Below, one piece after another: positions 7,581 to 17,081 of a stretch of 64,000 nucleotides of DNA. The notes beneath the pieces were generated by a model. It had not been told where the DNA came from. It saw only the letters and a program-made list of their open reading frames with translations, and ran no database searches. A program made the translations under genes and the position numbers. Source of the DNA: Pogonophryne albipinna (Eukaryota; Chordata; Actinopteri; Perciformes; Artedidraconidae); assembly GCA_028583405.1 (NCBI GenBank), contig CM053243.1, forward strand, positions 32,229,632 through 32,293,631, in the 5' to 3' direction. The first letter of the stretch is position 1. Every line of letters begins with the position of its first letter.

Positions 7581-9725
7581 ATGACTTCTTTGTCAGCGTT
7601 TGTGGATGCGCCCTCAGTGTCTTTCTTAGATGATTGCCAGAAGGCGCAGTTGGTCGAAATAGCAGAGCACTATAACATTGCTGTTGTGGGGAGCAAGCGG
7701 AAACATGACATTAAAACTGTCATTGTGTCATCTTTGTTTGAGCAGGGGGTGTTGCAGAAGAGTGAGTCTGGTGCAGCAGGGTTCGTGCCGGTAGTGGTTC
7801 AGACAGCTGGTTTAACGTTCGAGCAGCAAAAGGAGCTTTTGGCCATGCAGTTTGATCAGGAGAGATTGCGGTTGGAGTTGAGGTTGGAGCAGGAGAAGTT
7901 GCAGTTGGAGATAAGGGGTCAGCAGCAGGAGGTAGAGAAGCGTTTAGAGGTGGAGAAGGTGCTGGAGGTGGAAAAGATGAAATGTGAGGTGGAACATGCT
8001 AGATTACGGCTGATGGGAGAGGGCAAGTTTTCTCCAGGGGAGGATGGTGGTGATAGGTCGGCATCAGGCAGTGGCGATATCATTTCTTACTTGCGATTAG
8101 TGCCAAAGTTCAATGAGCGTGACCCGGACATTTTTTTCACTCTATTTGAACGCATAGCAGAGGCAAGAAACTGGTCAGATTCGGACAGAGTGCTGTTACT
8201 TCAGTGTGTACTCACTGGGCGAGCACAGGAAGCCTATTCAGCTGTTTGTGGCGAAAATGCTTTGGACTATGATAGAGTAAAATCAGCGGTGTTGAAGTCT
8301 TACGAACTGGTTCCTGAAGCGTATCGTCAAAGGTTCAGAAGTTGGGTCAAGGGAGATAAACAGACACATGTGGAGTTTATCCGTGATTTAACTTCTCATT
8401 TTCAGCGGTGGTGCGCGGCAGCAAAGGTTGCAAGTTTTGACGGTCTTTGTGAGCTCATTGTCTTGGAACAATTTAAAGACATTCTCCCTCAGCGTGTGGC
8501 CACTTATGTGAATGAACAGAAGCCTTCCACCGCGTTTAGAGCTGCTGAATTAGCGGACGATTTTGTGTTGACACATAAGGGCAGTTTTACTGAGAAGTAT
8601 TCTAGGGGTGATTGGAAACGTGGAGAAGACAATGGCTATGCCCGCGGTGGTGCAAAGTTTTCACCAGGCTCCTCCCGTAGATTTGTAGGTCCAGGGCGAT
8701 CCGAGGGCGCCAGAGTGGGCCAATGTCATTATTGCCGAGAAGAGGGTCATTGGAAGGAGCGGTGTCCGTTGCTGGAACCTGAGGGGAAGCCTCGTTCTTC
8801 ATCACATGCTCCAGCCATGTGTTGTTCTGCCGTTTTGGTTAAAAAGCCGCAGGGTGTAAGATCGGGCATGGTGCCTGTTAAGAAGCTGGTTTGTGCCGAC
8901 TTGGAGGTGGGTTCTGTTTTTGAGCCGTTCATAACGGAAGCCGTTGTATCGATGGTCGGTAGTGACAAGTATGTTCCGATTAAGGTGTTGCGTGACACAG
9001 CAGCTAGATACTCATTTATTGTTGAGTCCGTGTTGCCTTTTTCGTCAGAGACAGAAACAGGGGATTTTGTGCTGATGAGGGGCATGGAGATGGGCTTGAT
9101 TCCTGTGCAACGTCATACAGTAGTGCTGGATTGTGAGCTGGTACGGGGAGTTGTGTCTATCGGCGTGCGTCCCGCGTTGCCACTTGATGGGGTACAGATG
9201 ATTTTGGGCAACGATCTAGCTGGTAGTGCTGTGTGGGCGGGTGTGCCACCGCCTGTGGTGATTTCCAGGCCGTTGGCATCTGTAGAGCCAGATGAGAGCG
9301 GTTTGCAATTTCCAAGTGTGTCTCCAGTTTATACTGTTACGCGTGCGCAGAGCCGTAGGATGTCGACTGGCCTGCCTGTTTCGGAGTCTGGAAAATGTGG
9401 TCCAGCACGGTCCTTGGACTTTGAGATCGAGACAAAGAAGAAGGAGAAGAAAGAGAGGAAACCCTGCAAAGCGAACAAGAGGAGGCCGAAGAAGAGGAGG
9501 CCGAAGGAGGTCGGCGCGCCCAAGAGGCCGATGAGCGCCTACATGCTGTGGCTCAACGCCAGCCAACCCAAGGAGGAGTGGGACAGTGGCGGAGGAGGAG
9601 CGTCCTCCAGTCCTAAGAAGGAAATTAAAAAAGCTGGAATTAAGAAGGATATTGGGTTGTCGTGGATCCCTTTGGGGCCCCGTCTTAAGGGGGGGGCTGT
9701 GATGCCCCTGTGGGTTCATCAGTAG
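7581..9725 (+). CDS. Gag-protease polyprotein fused in frame to an SSRP1-like HMG-box region
   Basis: The first ATG is at 7581; the frame is open from a TTG at 7572, giving 714 residues from the ATG. Counting from the TTG: a Glu/Arg/Gln-rich coiled coil lies at about 85-150, and a Gypsy/SCAN-like capsid region at about 165-330 with FNERDPDIFFTLFERIA and AYRQRFRSW. A CCHC zinc knuckle CHYCREEGHWKERC lies at 385-398. The retropepsin-like region has D-T-A at 475-477, where D-T-G is usual, and ILGNDLAG near 545. After about residue 617 the protein becomes Lys-rich and contains APKRPMSAYMLWLNAS, the first HMG-box helix of SSRP1. KEEWD and SGGGGASSSPKKE follow, like later SSRP1 segments, with the parts between deleted. 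SSRP1 is a subunit of the FACT nucleosome chaperone. The last residues and the TAG at 9723-9725 come from the 3' LTR. Gag would assemble particles; whether the tail binds chromatin is speculation. Confidence 0.85.
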   Translation: MTSLSAFVDAPSVSFLDDCQKAQLVEIAEHYNIAVVGSKRKHDIKTVIVSSLFEQGVLQKSESGAAGFVPVVVQTAGLTFEQQKELLAMQFDQERLRLELRLEQEKLQLEIRGQQQEVEKRLEVEKVLEVEKMKCEVEHARLRLMGEGKFSPGEDGGDRSASGSGDIISYLRLVPKFNERDPDIFFTLFERIAEARNWSDSDRVLLLQCVLTGRAQEAYSAVCGENALDYDRVKSAVLKSYELVPEAYRQRFRSWVKGDKQTHVEFIRDLTSHFQRWCAAAKVASFDGLCELIVLEQFKDILPQRVATYVNEQKPSTAFRAAELADDFVLTHKGSFTEKYSRGDWKRGEDNGYARGGAKFSPGSSRRFVGPGRSEGARVGQCHYCREEGHWKERCPLLEPEGKPRSSSHAPAMCCSAVLVKKPQGVRSGMVPVKKLVCADLEVGSVFEPFITEAVVSMVGSDKYVPIKVLRDTAARYSFIVESVLPFSSETETGDFVLMRGMEMGLIPVQRHTVVLDCELVRGVVSIGVRPALPLDGVQMILGNDLAGSAVWAGVPPPVVISRPLASVEPDESGLQFPSVSPVYTVTRAQSRRMSTGLPVSESGKCGPARSLDFEIETKKKEKKERKPCKANKRRPKKRRPKEVGAPKRPMSAYMLWLNASQPKEEWDSGGGGASSSPKKEIKKAGIKKDIGLSWIPLGPRLKGGAVMPLWVHQ
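9687..9696 (+). promoter_or_regulatory. Polypurine tract
   Basis: AAGGGGGGGG ends one base before the 3' LTR. It is the expected plus-strand primer for reverse transcription and is also translated as part of the fusion ORF. Confidence 0.85.
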
Positions 9726-10091
9726 AGAGGAGGTGGCTGTGCTGTGGTGATTGGTGATTGCAGTAACTCAGGGCACCTGGGTCTGGTGTCCTGCAGCTAT
9801 TTAACGCCTCTCTGCTCCTCTCTGTTCTCTCTCTGCTTCTCCCTGCAGGCACACCGGTTTTGTTGAGTATGATAGGAGTTTATTCAGTTGCTTTACTTTG
9901 TGCACTTCAACACTCTCACACACATACATGTCCATACAATCCTCACCCTGCATTTACATTACTGATACCACTGACTTCCACACCTCATACTTTACTGGTT
10001 TTGACTTGTTTGTCTTAAATAAACACCATTACCTACCCGTTGATATGTTGTGTCTCCTTTTTGTTGTGGCCTTTTGAGCCAGGTCGCAACA
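9698..10091 (+). repeat. 3' LTR
   Basis: The same 394-bp sequence as the 5' LTR; I saw no difference when comparing by eye. AATAAA is at 10018-10023. Its first 28 bases encode the C-terminus and stop codon of the internal ORF. Confidence 0.92.
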
Positions 10092-10096
10092 ATGAC

Positions 10097-10190
10097 TAAT
10101 AAAGAGCCAATATACTGCTAATATGCATGTTAATTAACAACTAGTTGATGGTTAATGTGTGTACCTTAATATAAAGTGTTACCCAATGTT
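10097..10190. repeat. AT-rich interspersed repeat split by the LTR element
   Basis: Sequence left of the insertion (about 6495-6617) and here ('taaagagccaatatactgc', 'aattaacaactagttgatgg', 'ataaagtgttaccc') reads like one common teleost repeat once the retrotransposon is removed. It has no coding content and its class is not assigned. Confidence 0.4.
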
Positions 10191-10841
10191 TTAATATCTT
10201 TCTTTTCTCAAACCACTTAGAAAGAAACTCCTTCTTTCCCCTTGTTCTAGCTCCAGATGTCCAGATGTCGCTGCACCATGACTCCGGCAGGGTGTCTGCA
10301 CAGAGTTGGGTAGATCTGGGATGGATGTGAACCTCCAATGTGTTACGCCCTATCAGTGAATCTCCTCTGTGCAGAGAAACAACAAGGTATTGTAAAATGG
10401 TAAACCCCATAAAGGGTCAAACGAGGTGGAAAGCAATATTGCAATAGAAACAAAGGACGTTGCCAGAAAGAGGAGAGGAAACAAGACGAGAAGGGTAAAT
10501 ATGAGAAGAGTACACTGACACAGACACTGAAGAAAGCCCTAACTGTGTCCTCTAATTATAACATCAGTCTCATCTATCTGTCTCTGAGAGGACATGAGCC
10601 TCTCTCAACAGCCACTAGACTTCATCTCCACTAATTCCCACCATATCCAAAAATTCCTGACGGCATCAAATACAGGTGCTTTTACCAGATATGGGCTTTT
10701 GTTGTGCATTCGCTTTTTGGTCTACACACATTTAGTAGGCTACCAATGCTTCCTGATGGGAAAAAAGAAACTCATCAACATTGCTGTTGAGTGAAAAGGG
10801 GATATTTATTTAAAAGAAAATCTTATGCTTGCTTTGTTTAA

Positions 10842-11589
10842 AGGTCTCCTATCATGCAAAATGCACTTTTTGATGTCTTTTATACATAAATATGTGTCCC
10901 CAGGGAACTCACGCAGTGTCAGAAAACAAAACCCTCTCTCTTTTCCTCCTTATCTCTAAAAACGGGGCTACAACGGAGTTGATCCAGATTTGCTGCCGAT
11001 ATGACGTAATATCGGAGATGTGGGCTGACACCCGGCCCTATCGAAAACGTCGCTGTGCAGAAACAATGCACAACGTTTTGGAAGTAATATAGTCTTTGTT
11101 TACATTAGCAAGCATCGCTAACACTCAGAGCTAACCTGTACTGGAGAGATGTGCACAAAAGCAGGGTATAAAAAGATACTCACCTTGTGGTAAACCCGCA
11201 GGAGAAAAAGCATTTCAGCTCCATACTGTTTCAGAAATAATCCTTTATGTGGTTTGGAACATAATATGCTGTTTAATCACGGCAGCATTTATCAATCAAT
11301 AAATCAATGTTTATTTATATAGCCCAATATCACAAATGTTACATTTGTCTCAGTGGTCTTCACAGTGTACTGTAAATTGAGCATTTAGCAGAGTATCTCG
11401 TTTTTCTTTTTTTTTGTTAAAGCTACGGACCCAGATCAGCACTTCTCTAACAGGGCTGAAACATAGGGATATGAGGCATGGCTAGAATGGGTGATCTTTC
11501 TAATATTTTGAGCAAAACACTTCATATACATGTTTTTTATATATCTGAGACCTACAATATATGCCTAAAAATTGTATAATAGGAGACCT
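10842..11589. mobile_element. piggyBac-like non-autonomous element, copy 1
   Basis: The ends AGGTCTCCTATCATGC and GTATAATAGGAGACCT are inverted repeats. TTAA lies immediately outside both (10838-10841 and 11590-11593), the piggyBac signature. No transposase is present. A second copy begins at 53012. It carries a small insertion at 11292-11379. Confidence 0.75.
11292..11379. mobile_element. 88-bp insertion with 8-bp target duplication
   Basis: AGCATTTA occurs on both sides (11284-11291 and 11380-11387). Copy 2 of the host element (around 53060) lacks the insert. The insert includes 'tttatttatatagcccaata' and 'tttgtctcagtgg', a sequence type frequent in teleosts; related sequence lies at about 45872-45960. 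Confidence 0.7.
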
Positions 11590-11770
11590 TTAATGCTGTT
11601 TGTTTCATCATCATGAACAATATGGTATTTATGCATTTTCCATGAGATTGTTGGTTTTTACAGATGAAATGCTACAGAACAGAGTATACAAATAACATGT
11701 AAACCCTCTGCAGAGAGTGTTGGCAGTAACCAGATATCGGAAGTATCTTTTTATCATCTGTACATATTTC

Positions 11771-12241
11771 CAGAGGTGGAAAAAGTACTCAGATCTTGTA
11801 ATTAAGTAAAAGTAAAAGTGTAGGAATACTCTGTTAGAAGTAAAAGTTCTGCATTCTAAATGTTACTCAAGTAAAATTACAAAAGTAATATATCAGAATA
11901 TACTGAAAGTACCAAAAGTAAAATTAGTCATTGTGCAGATTGGTCCATTTCTGAATAATACATCATGTTTTGATTATAATTATAGATATATTAAAGTGTT
12001 TACTAAAGTCTTATTTAAGAGTTGTTTATAATTCACATTATTAATCAAATTCTGCAAAGTAACTAAAGGTATTAAATAAGTTGTGGAATTAAAGAACACT
12101 ATTTACCTTTGCAATGTGGTGGAGTAGAAGTACAAAGTAGCAAAACATGTAAAGACTCAAGTAAAGTACAAGTACCTGTACCTAAAAATGTTACTTAAGT
12201 ACAGTGCTTGAGTAAACCTACTTAGTTACTTTACACCACTT
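11771..12241. mobile_element. Tol2-like hAT miniature element
   Basis: It begins CAGAGGTGGAAAAAGTACTC and ends AGTTACTTTACACCACTT, close to the Tol2/hAT-Ac ends with many AAGTA/TACTT subterminal motifs. CATATTTC (11763-11770) and CATATTTT (12242-12249) form a 7-of-8 target duplication. It is 471 bp and noncoding. Confidence 0.8.
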
Positions 12242-12249
12242 CATATTTT

Positions 12250-15200
12250 ATAATCCGCAGCGTCCTTGAACAGTAAAGTAACCTCTAACCAACACATTGC
12301 CCTGAATAGGGTCTTTTCCTATGAGATATTATTAAGTCATGAAACACTATATCACTAGAACACTATATTTAAACACTGAACATCCCCAGTGACATTATTT
12401 ATGGCAGATCGAATGCCACTAAAGGAAAGAGAACTTTGTTTCCGTATTTCTTTAATAATTCAATATGTTTGATTTTTTTAGTTTTTAGGATGTGTAAGTC
12501 TTGTCAACCCTATCCAAGGACAAGCAGAGACTTGGGATGAATACTTATTTTTCTCTTTGCTGCACTAAGAATGATTTATTTATTAGTAGAAGCACAAGTA
12601 ACTATGTGTAAGGTTGCTTGAAGTGATAAACCTCAGACATCTCACCCAACTTACACACTATTGAGCATTTTAGTGTGTTTAAATTCTTTTTTGGTTTTAC
12701 AGCCCTAAGTTTTATTGTTTTTGTTCACTCTTAAGACTCTCATCAACTTCATTAGACAGCTGATGGAAAGAGTTAGCTAGAAGGTGATTATACTTCAATA
12801 TTTAGCAGCCCAGATGCAGATATTTCTCTTTGGAGTTTGCGGAGAACAAAGCTGGACTGACATTAGTAACAGCTTGTTGTGAACTTTTGTTTCCAAGTGG
12901 CAACAGAAATGAATGCAGATGTATGTAATGTAACATTGTATACTATGCACCTCATTTCATCTCCTGCACATTTCTAAAAGAACTGCCTTGACTTCCAAGA
13001 GCTGTATTCTATCTCTCTGCTTCACTCTCTTATGTGTCAACATCCAGAAACTCCACAGTATCTCTGAGGTTTGTATTAATTTATTACAGCTCTCTGTAAC
13101 CTTCAGTCCTGTTTCAGAGGAACATGGGCTTGTGCCTGGGTGAGACTTCAAAGCAGCAGGGGCCATAAAACAGTTTGCTCAAGGGGAAATACAAAGGGCT
13201 GTAATCAAAAACCTGATAGCACAGCAAATCAAGACTTAATTAATCAAAACCCACTTCATCTCTGCACATTTGTGATCAAAAGATAATTAAAACCACTGAA
13301 TCAAGCATGTTTAAGTTCTTCATGAAAAGCCCTTCCTGATTACTGTCCAACTGTAGGCGGTTGTTTTTCCTTCCAATAAGACATGTTTATAGTGTGGGCT
13401 GAATTGCTTTGCCTCCTCTGGATGCATGCATCATGTCTGTGATCTGAGACAACAAAAACAATTTCCCAGTGGAGTGCTTCTTCTTTTCTCAGCACGTTGG
13501 TGGAGATCTGGCAGGCTGTAAAGAACTGAGAAGAATCTGAGCCAACAAGAAATGAAATAAGAGCTCAGTGCTGAGACTTTAGAAACAATATATCGTTCAC
13601 GGTCATGATGTGAAGCAGATGTGCTAAATGTTCTTATCTCGGAGTAATACTGTGTTGGTGTTGTGTTTCAGCTTGTGTGAGCGGCGCCTGGAGATCTGAC
13701 CTGATTACACTTTACTAACGGCATCAAAGGAAGGGATCAACCTAAATAGTAAATAAGTCTAAAACTGCAGTATTGTATTGCAGTGAGGACAGCTATTTAT
13801 TTAGCTATATCTATTTATCTGTAAGAAGTATTTAACTTCTGGTTGTTTAATTGGTTGGAATCTTTCTACGCTATTGTTTGTGTAACGTTTACATGTCAGC
13901 CCCTTTGGAGTTAAGCAGATTAATGAGTTGTTCACAAGTTTGAAAAATATGTTTACTTGCTTTGTTGATGAGAGTTTACCCGGCCTCAAATGATAAGAGT
14001 TCTGCTCTTTGCTCACCGCAAAGAAGGGTTCAGAGTTTTCGGATAAAAACAGATAGTTAGTTTCATTTATATAGTTAACTCAAGTTAATAAGATGTGTAC
14101 CTTTGTGTTCACTAATTAAACCATATTCAAACAAAATGTGTTGTTCTGCAACACTTTTTATTGACTGTGAGCAGGGCTTTCCTGGAGTCTTGTTGTCGCT
14201 GTCAGAATCAACACCATACAGTGGTGCTTGTTGGCTAATTGTGTAACATTTGTGCAAAGCCAGGCTCGCTTTCCCCCCCCCCCCCCCCCCCATTTCCCTT
14301 CTAAGCTATGCTAAGAGGCTGCTGGCTTTAGCCTATTTAATGTATTTAATTAATAGTTAATCGTGTCTCTGAAAGAGTTTGTCAGGATGTACAGTAACGA
14401 CGCTTTACATTATTTAAAAATAAAATGCTTCTAAATTCTACTTGATATTGTCTTGCTACTTTCCCTTCAGTGGTTGCCCTTTTATAATTCCACTTGGATT
14501 GACTCAAACCAGTGTTTGGGATTTGGAGCGGCAATACAGTAGATGGATTAGACCGGAAAGAGAGAGCGAGGCGTCAGAGCCAGTATGCCTTTGAGGTGCT
14601 GTTTCATGTAATTAATCTGCCTGGCTTCACTACACTCTCTCCATTTTTCACGATGACACTAATAATGCCTAATTATATGATGTTGTTCAATCTTAGTTGG
14701 TGTTTAAACATATAATTAAGGTGGAGTAATGGAGCATATAATGTATTTAACTTTTAATCACTGAGTTTTTCGTGAGGAACTGAAGGAGTGAGGCTTTGCA
14801 TTTCAATAAAGCCACTTGATTAGGGAGTATGGTTGTTGCTGTTGTTGTTTTTCCACAGATACTGTATACTCTATAAGCTCTGCCTCCCAAAATTCCCCCC
14901 CTCCACCCATCTCCAGGAGACGGCTCAAAGACCCCCTGCTGGCAGCTCAGCGGAGCAGCTTTATCCGGGTCCTCCGCTCTGCCGTATTTCCACAAGCCTC
15001 GTCTCAATGTGTCAGCCACAGGCTTCAAGTCACAATCACATGCTGCATCTCTGGGATGCCATTCATTAGAGCATCAGCACCCCCCCCCCCCCCCCTCAAC
15101 AAAGGTTCACTGTTTTATTTCCCATCACTCCATGTGCATGTAAATTAATATGAATAAAGAGGCAGCAAAGAGGATGCTTTGTTAACAACGGTTAAGGGAC

Positions 15201-17073
15201 TTAATGTTCGGAGCAACAGAGAGAATTTTTAAAGGGATCTCTTCAAAAGGATATTAAAATGCTGTGCACTTGCAAAGCTAGAATGATATTTATCCTGATT
15301 GCAAAATATGTGCAATATGACCACTAACAGTTAAAAATGCATGAAGCTAAAGCCAGCTAATCACATCGACTTGTGTTTCAATGTCACCTTAGCTTCAAAT
15401 GTTCAGATTAACGCTAAATGGGCTGTGTTAATGCCTTTTCCAACATAATACAGATTTCAGTGGCTCAGAGGAGAAGTTATTGCCTTTGGTTATTGTAGAG
15501 TTTGCCTTTGAAGAGTGTTCACAGATAACTAAGATTGCAATGCTATAACAACAAGCTGCTGTGTCCAGGAAACCGATCAGAAGCATTATATGAGAAAAGA
15601 CAAATTAAAGGGAAACTTGTAGCTTTATATAAGACATGAAATTGCTGATGTAATTTCTCCTTTTAAAACACCGCACAACAGGAGATGTGCACACTAACTA
15701 ACCCTTTGTCAGGACCCTTAAAAAACACACAACTGCAACTTCTGTAAGGGTTATACAAAGTAATTACAAATGTGTGAATGCTGTGTATTTCACCCAAATT
15801 CTATATTTGAACATTACTTTTGAACAGCTTCTAACTACAATTTTTAAATGTTTCAAGGTTATCTTGGATAAAGTGCATTTTGCATTCAAAGCCCATCTTT
15901 GCTGGAGAGCCAAAACAAACCACGTTAACTAGTCATAAAAATGTGAGGAATCATTTTTTTTAAATGGGTAAAGGAATCACAGGGGATTTATCATATTTCA
16001 GTTATTTATTTCCTCGGGTGCCATTTTTTATGGCGTGTGACTTATTAGAAATATGTGAAATGTGAGAAAAGTCCCGGCCGGTTTCTTCTCATAATGTGAT
16101 TTTTTTTCCTCAAACATGCTGAACCAAACTACTTTTTCAAAAGTAGACATTTGAGCTTGGTGTTAAGTTATGAGCGCATGACTTGACCATCTGATTTATG
16201 TTTTACTGCCTAAGAAAGAACGCTTCCTTTCATAAACTGGTTGCAGAATAAAATACTGTTCTTTTAGTGAATTAAGCTGGTTTGCTGAGTCATATAAAAG
16301 GAGTCAAACATATATCACAAGCTCACCCCTTCCTTCCTAAACCCCCATTTTGTCTGTATTTCCCCACATTTTTACGAGGTATTTTATTGCCCTACATGAG
16401 CCCACTCACACTCTCCAATTTATTGTTCCCCATCCCTCTCACAAGCAGACGGTGAGAATTAATTTTACTCATGTAAGCAAAATTCTGTCACTGCAGTAAT
16501 CTGGTAAAAAACGATGTACTTCCTTCCTCTCTGGCAGTATTAATCTGTGGAGCGATCTGAGCCCTGTGGTGAGATTGTGTTCCACGCAGAGTCCACGCAG
16601 GCAGGTAGGCAGGACAACTGCAGTGTAAACCAACATGTCAGCCATCCTGTTATCCAATAAACCCACATGAGCACATTAAGAATAGATTCAAACACAATAC
16701 TTCCTGTCACGGATGTTTACCTGCTGTATTTGATAACTGGATTAAAGATTTTAAACACTGACCCCCTGTATTCTCACCGGATGAAACTGTCCGAGACCAC
16801 ATTAAAGTGTTTGCTGATTCATTGTGTTCCAACAAGGATGAATGCGAGCAGGACAATGATGAACAAATGTTCATACCTAGAAGTGACCTGTAAATCAGAC
16901 GCTAGGTTAAAAGTGGCAAGGATTAGGACTTTTGTGAAAGACGTGCAACTAATATTGAACACATTTTCATCCTAGCATTGACAAGAGTGTCATGCCATGC
17001 TAGTGGCTCTGTGAGGCTGTAGTAGACAGATATTCAAAATAAAGAGCACGTTAGAATTGTATCTGGGAAGCCA
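12250..17073. other. No gene or defined element recognised
   Basis: AT-rich single-copy-looking DNA. It contains homopolymer C runs at 14273-14291 and 15080-15096. The ORFs here are short with no domain, signal peptide or splice context that I trust. Confidence 0.5.
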
Positions 17074-17081
17074 AATATAAG

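Larger units (their letters stand above)
6618..10091 (+). mobile_element. Ty3/Gypsy-like LTR retrotransposon lacking pol, with captured host sequence
   Basis: Two 394-bp LTRs (6618-7011 and 9698-10091) begin TGTGATG and end GCAACA. A perfect 5-bp duplication ATGAC flanks them (6613-6617 and 10092-10096). A primer-binding site follows the 5' LTR and a purine tract precedes the 3' LTR. The interior of about 2.7 kb holds one long gag-protease ORF and no reverse transcriptase, RNase H or integrase. An intact Gypsy element is usually around 5 kb or more. The LTRs appear identical by eye, so the insertion is recent. Without pol it must have been mobilised by a related autonomous element. Confidence 0.92.

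Noticed and set aside
9216..9719. Antisense 167-residue frame under the Gypsy ORF
   Set aside because: It is the shadow of the GC-rich sense frame; the sense frame has recognisable domains.
14273..15096. Frames crossing poly-C runs (14747-15148)
   Set aside because: Low-complexity proline or glycine stretches with no family resemblance.
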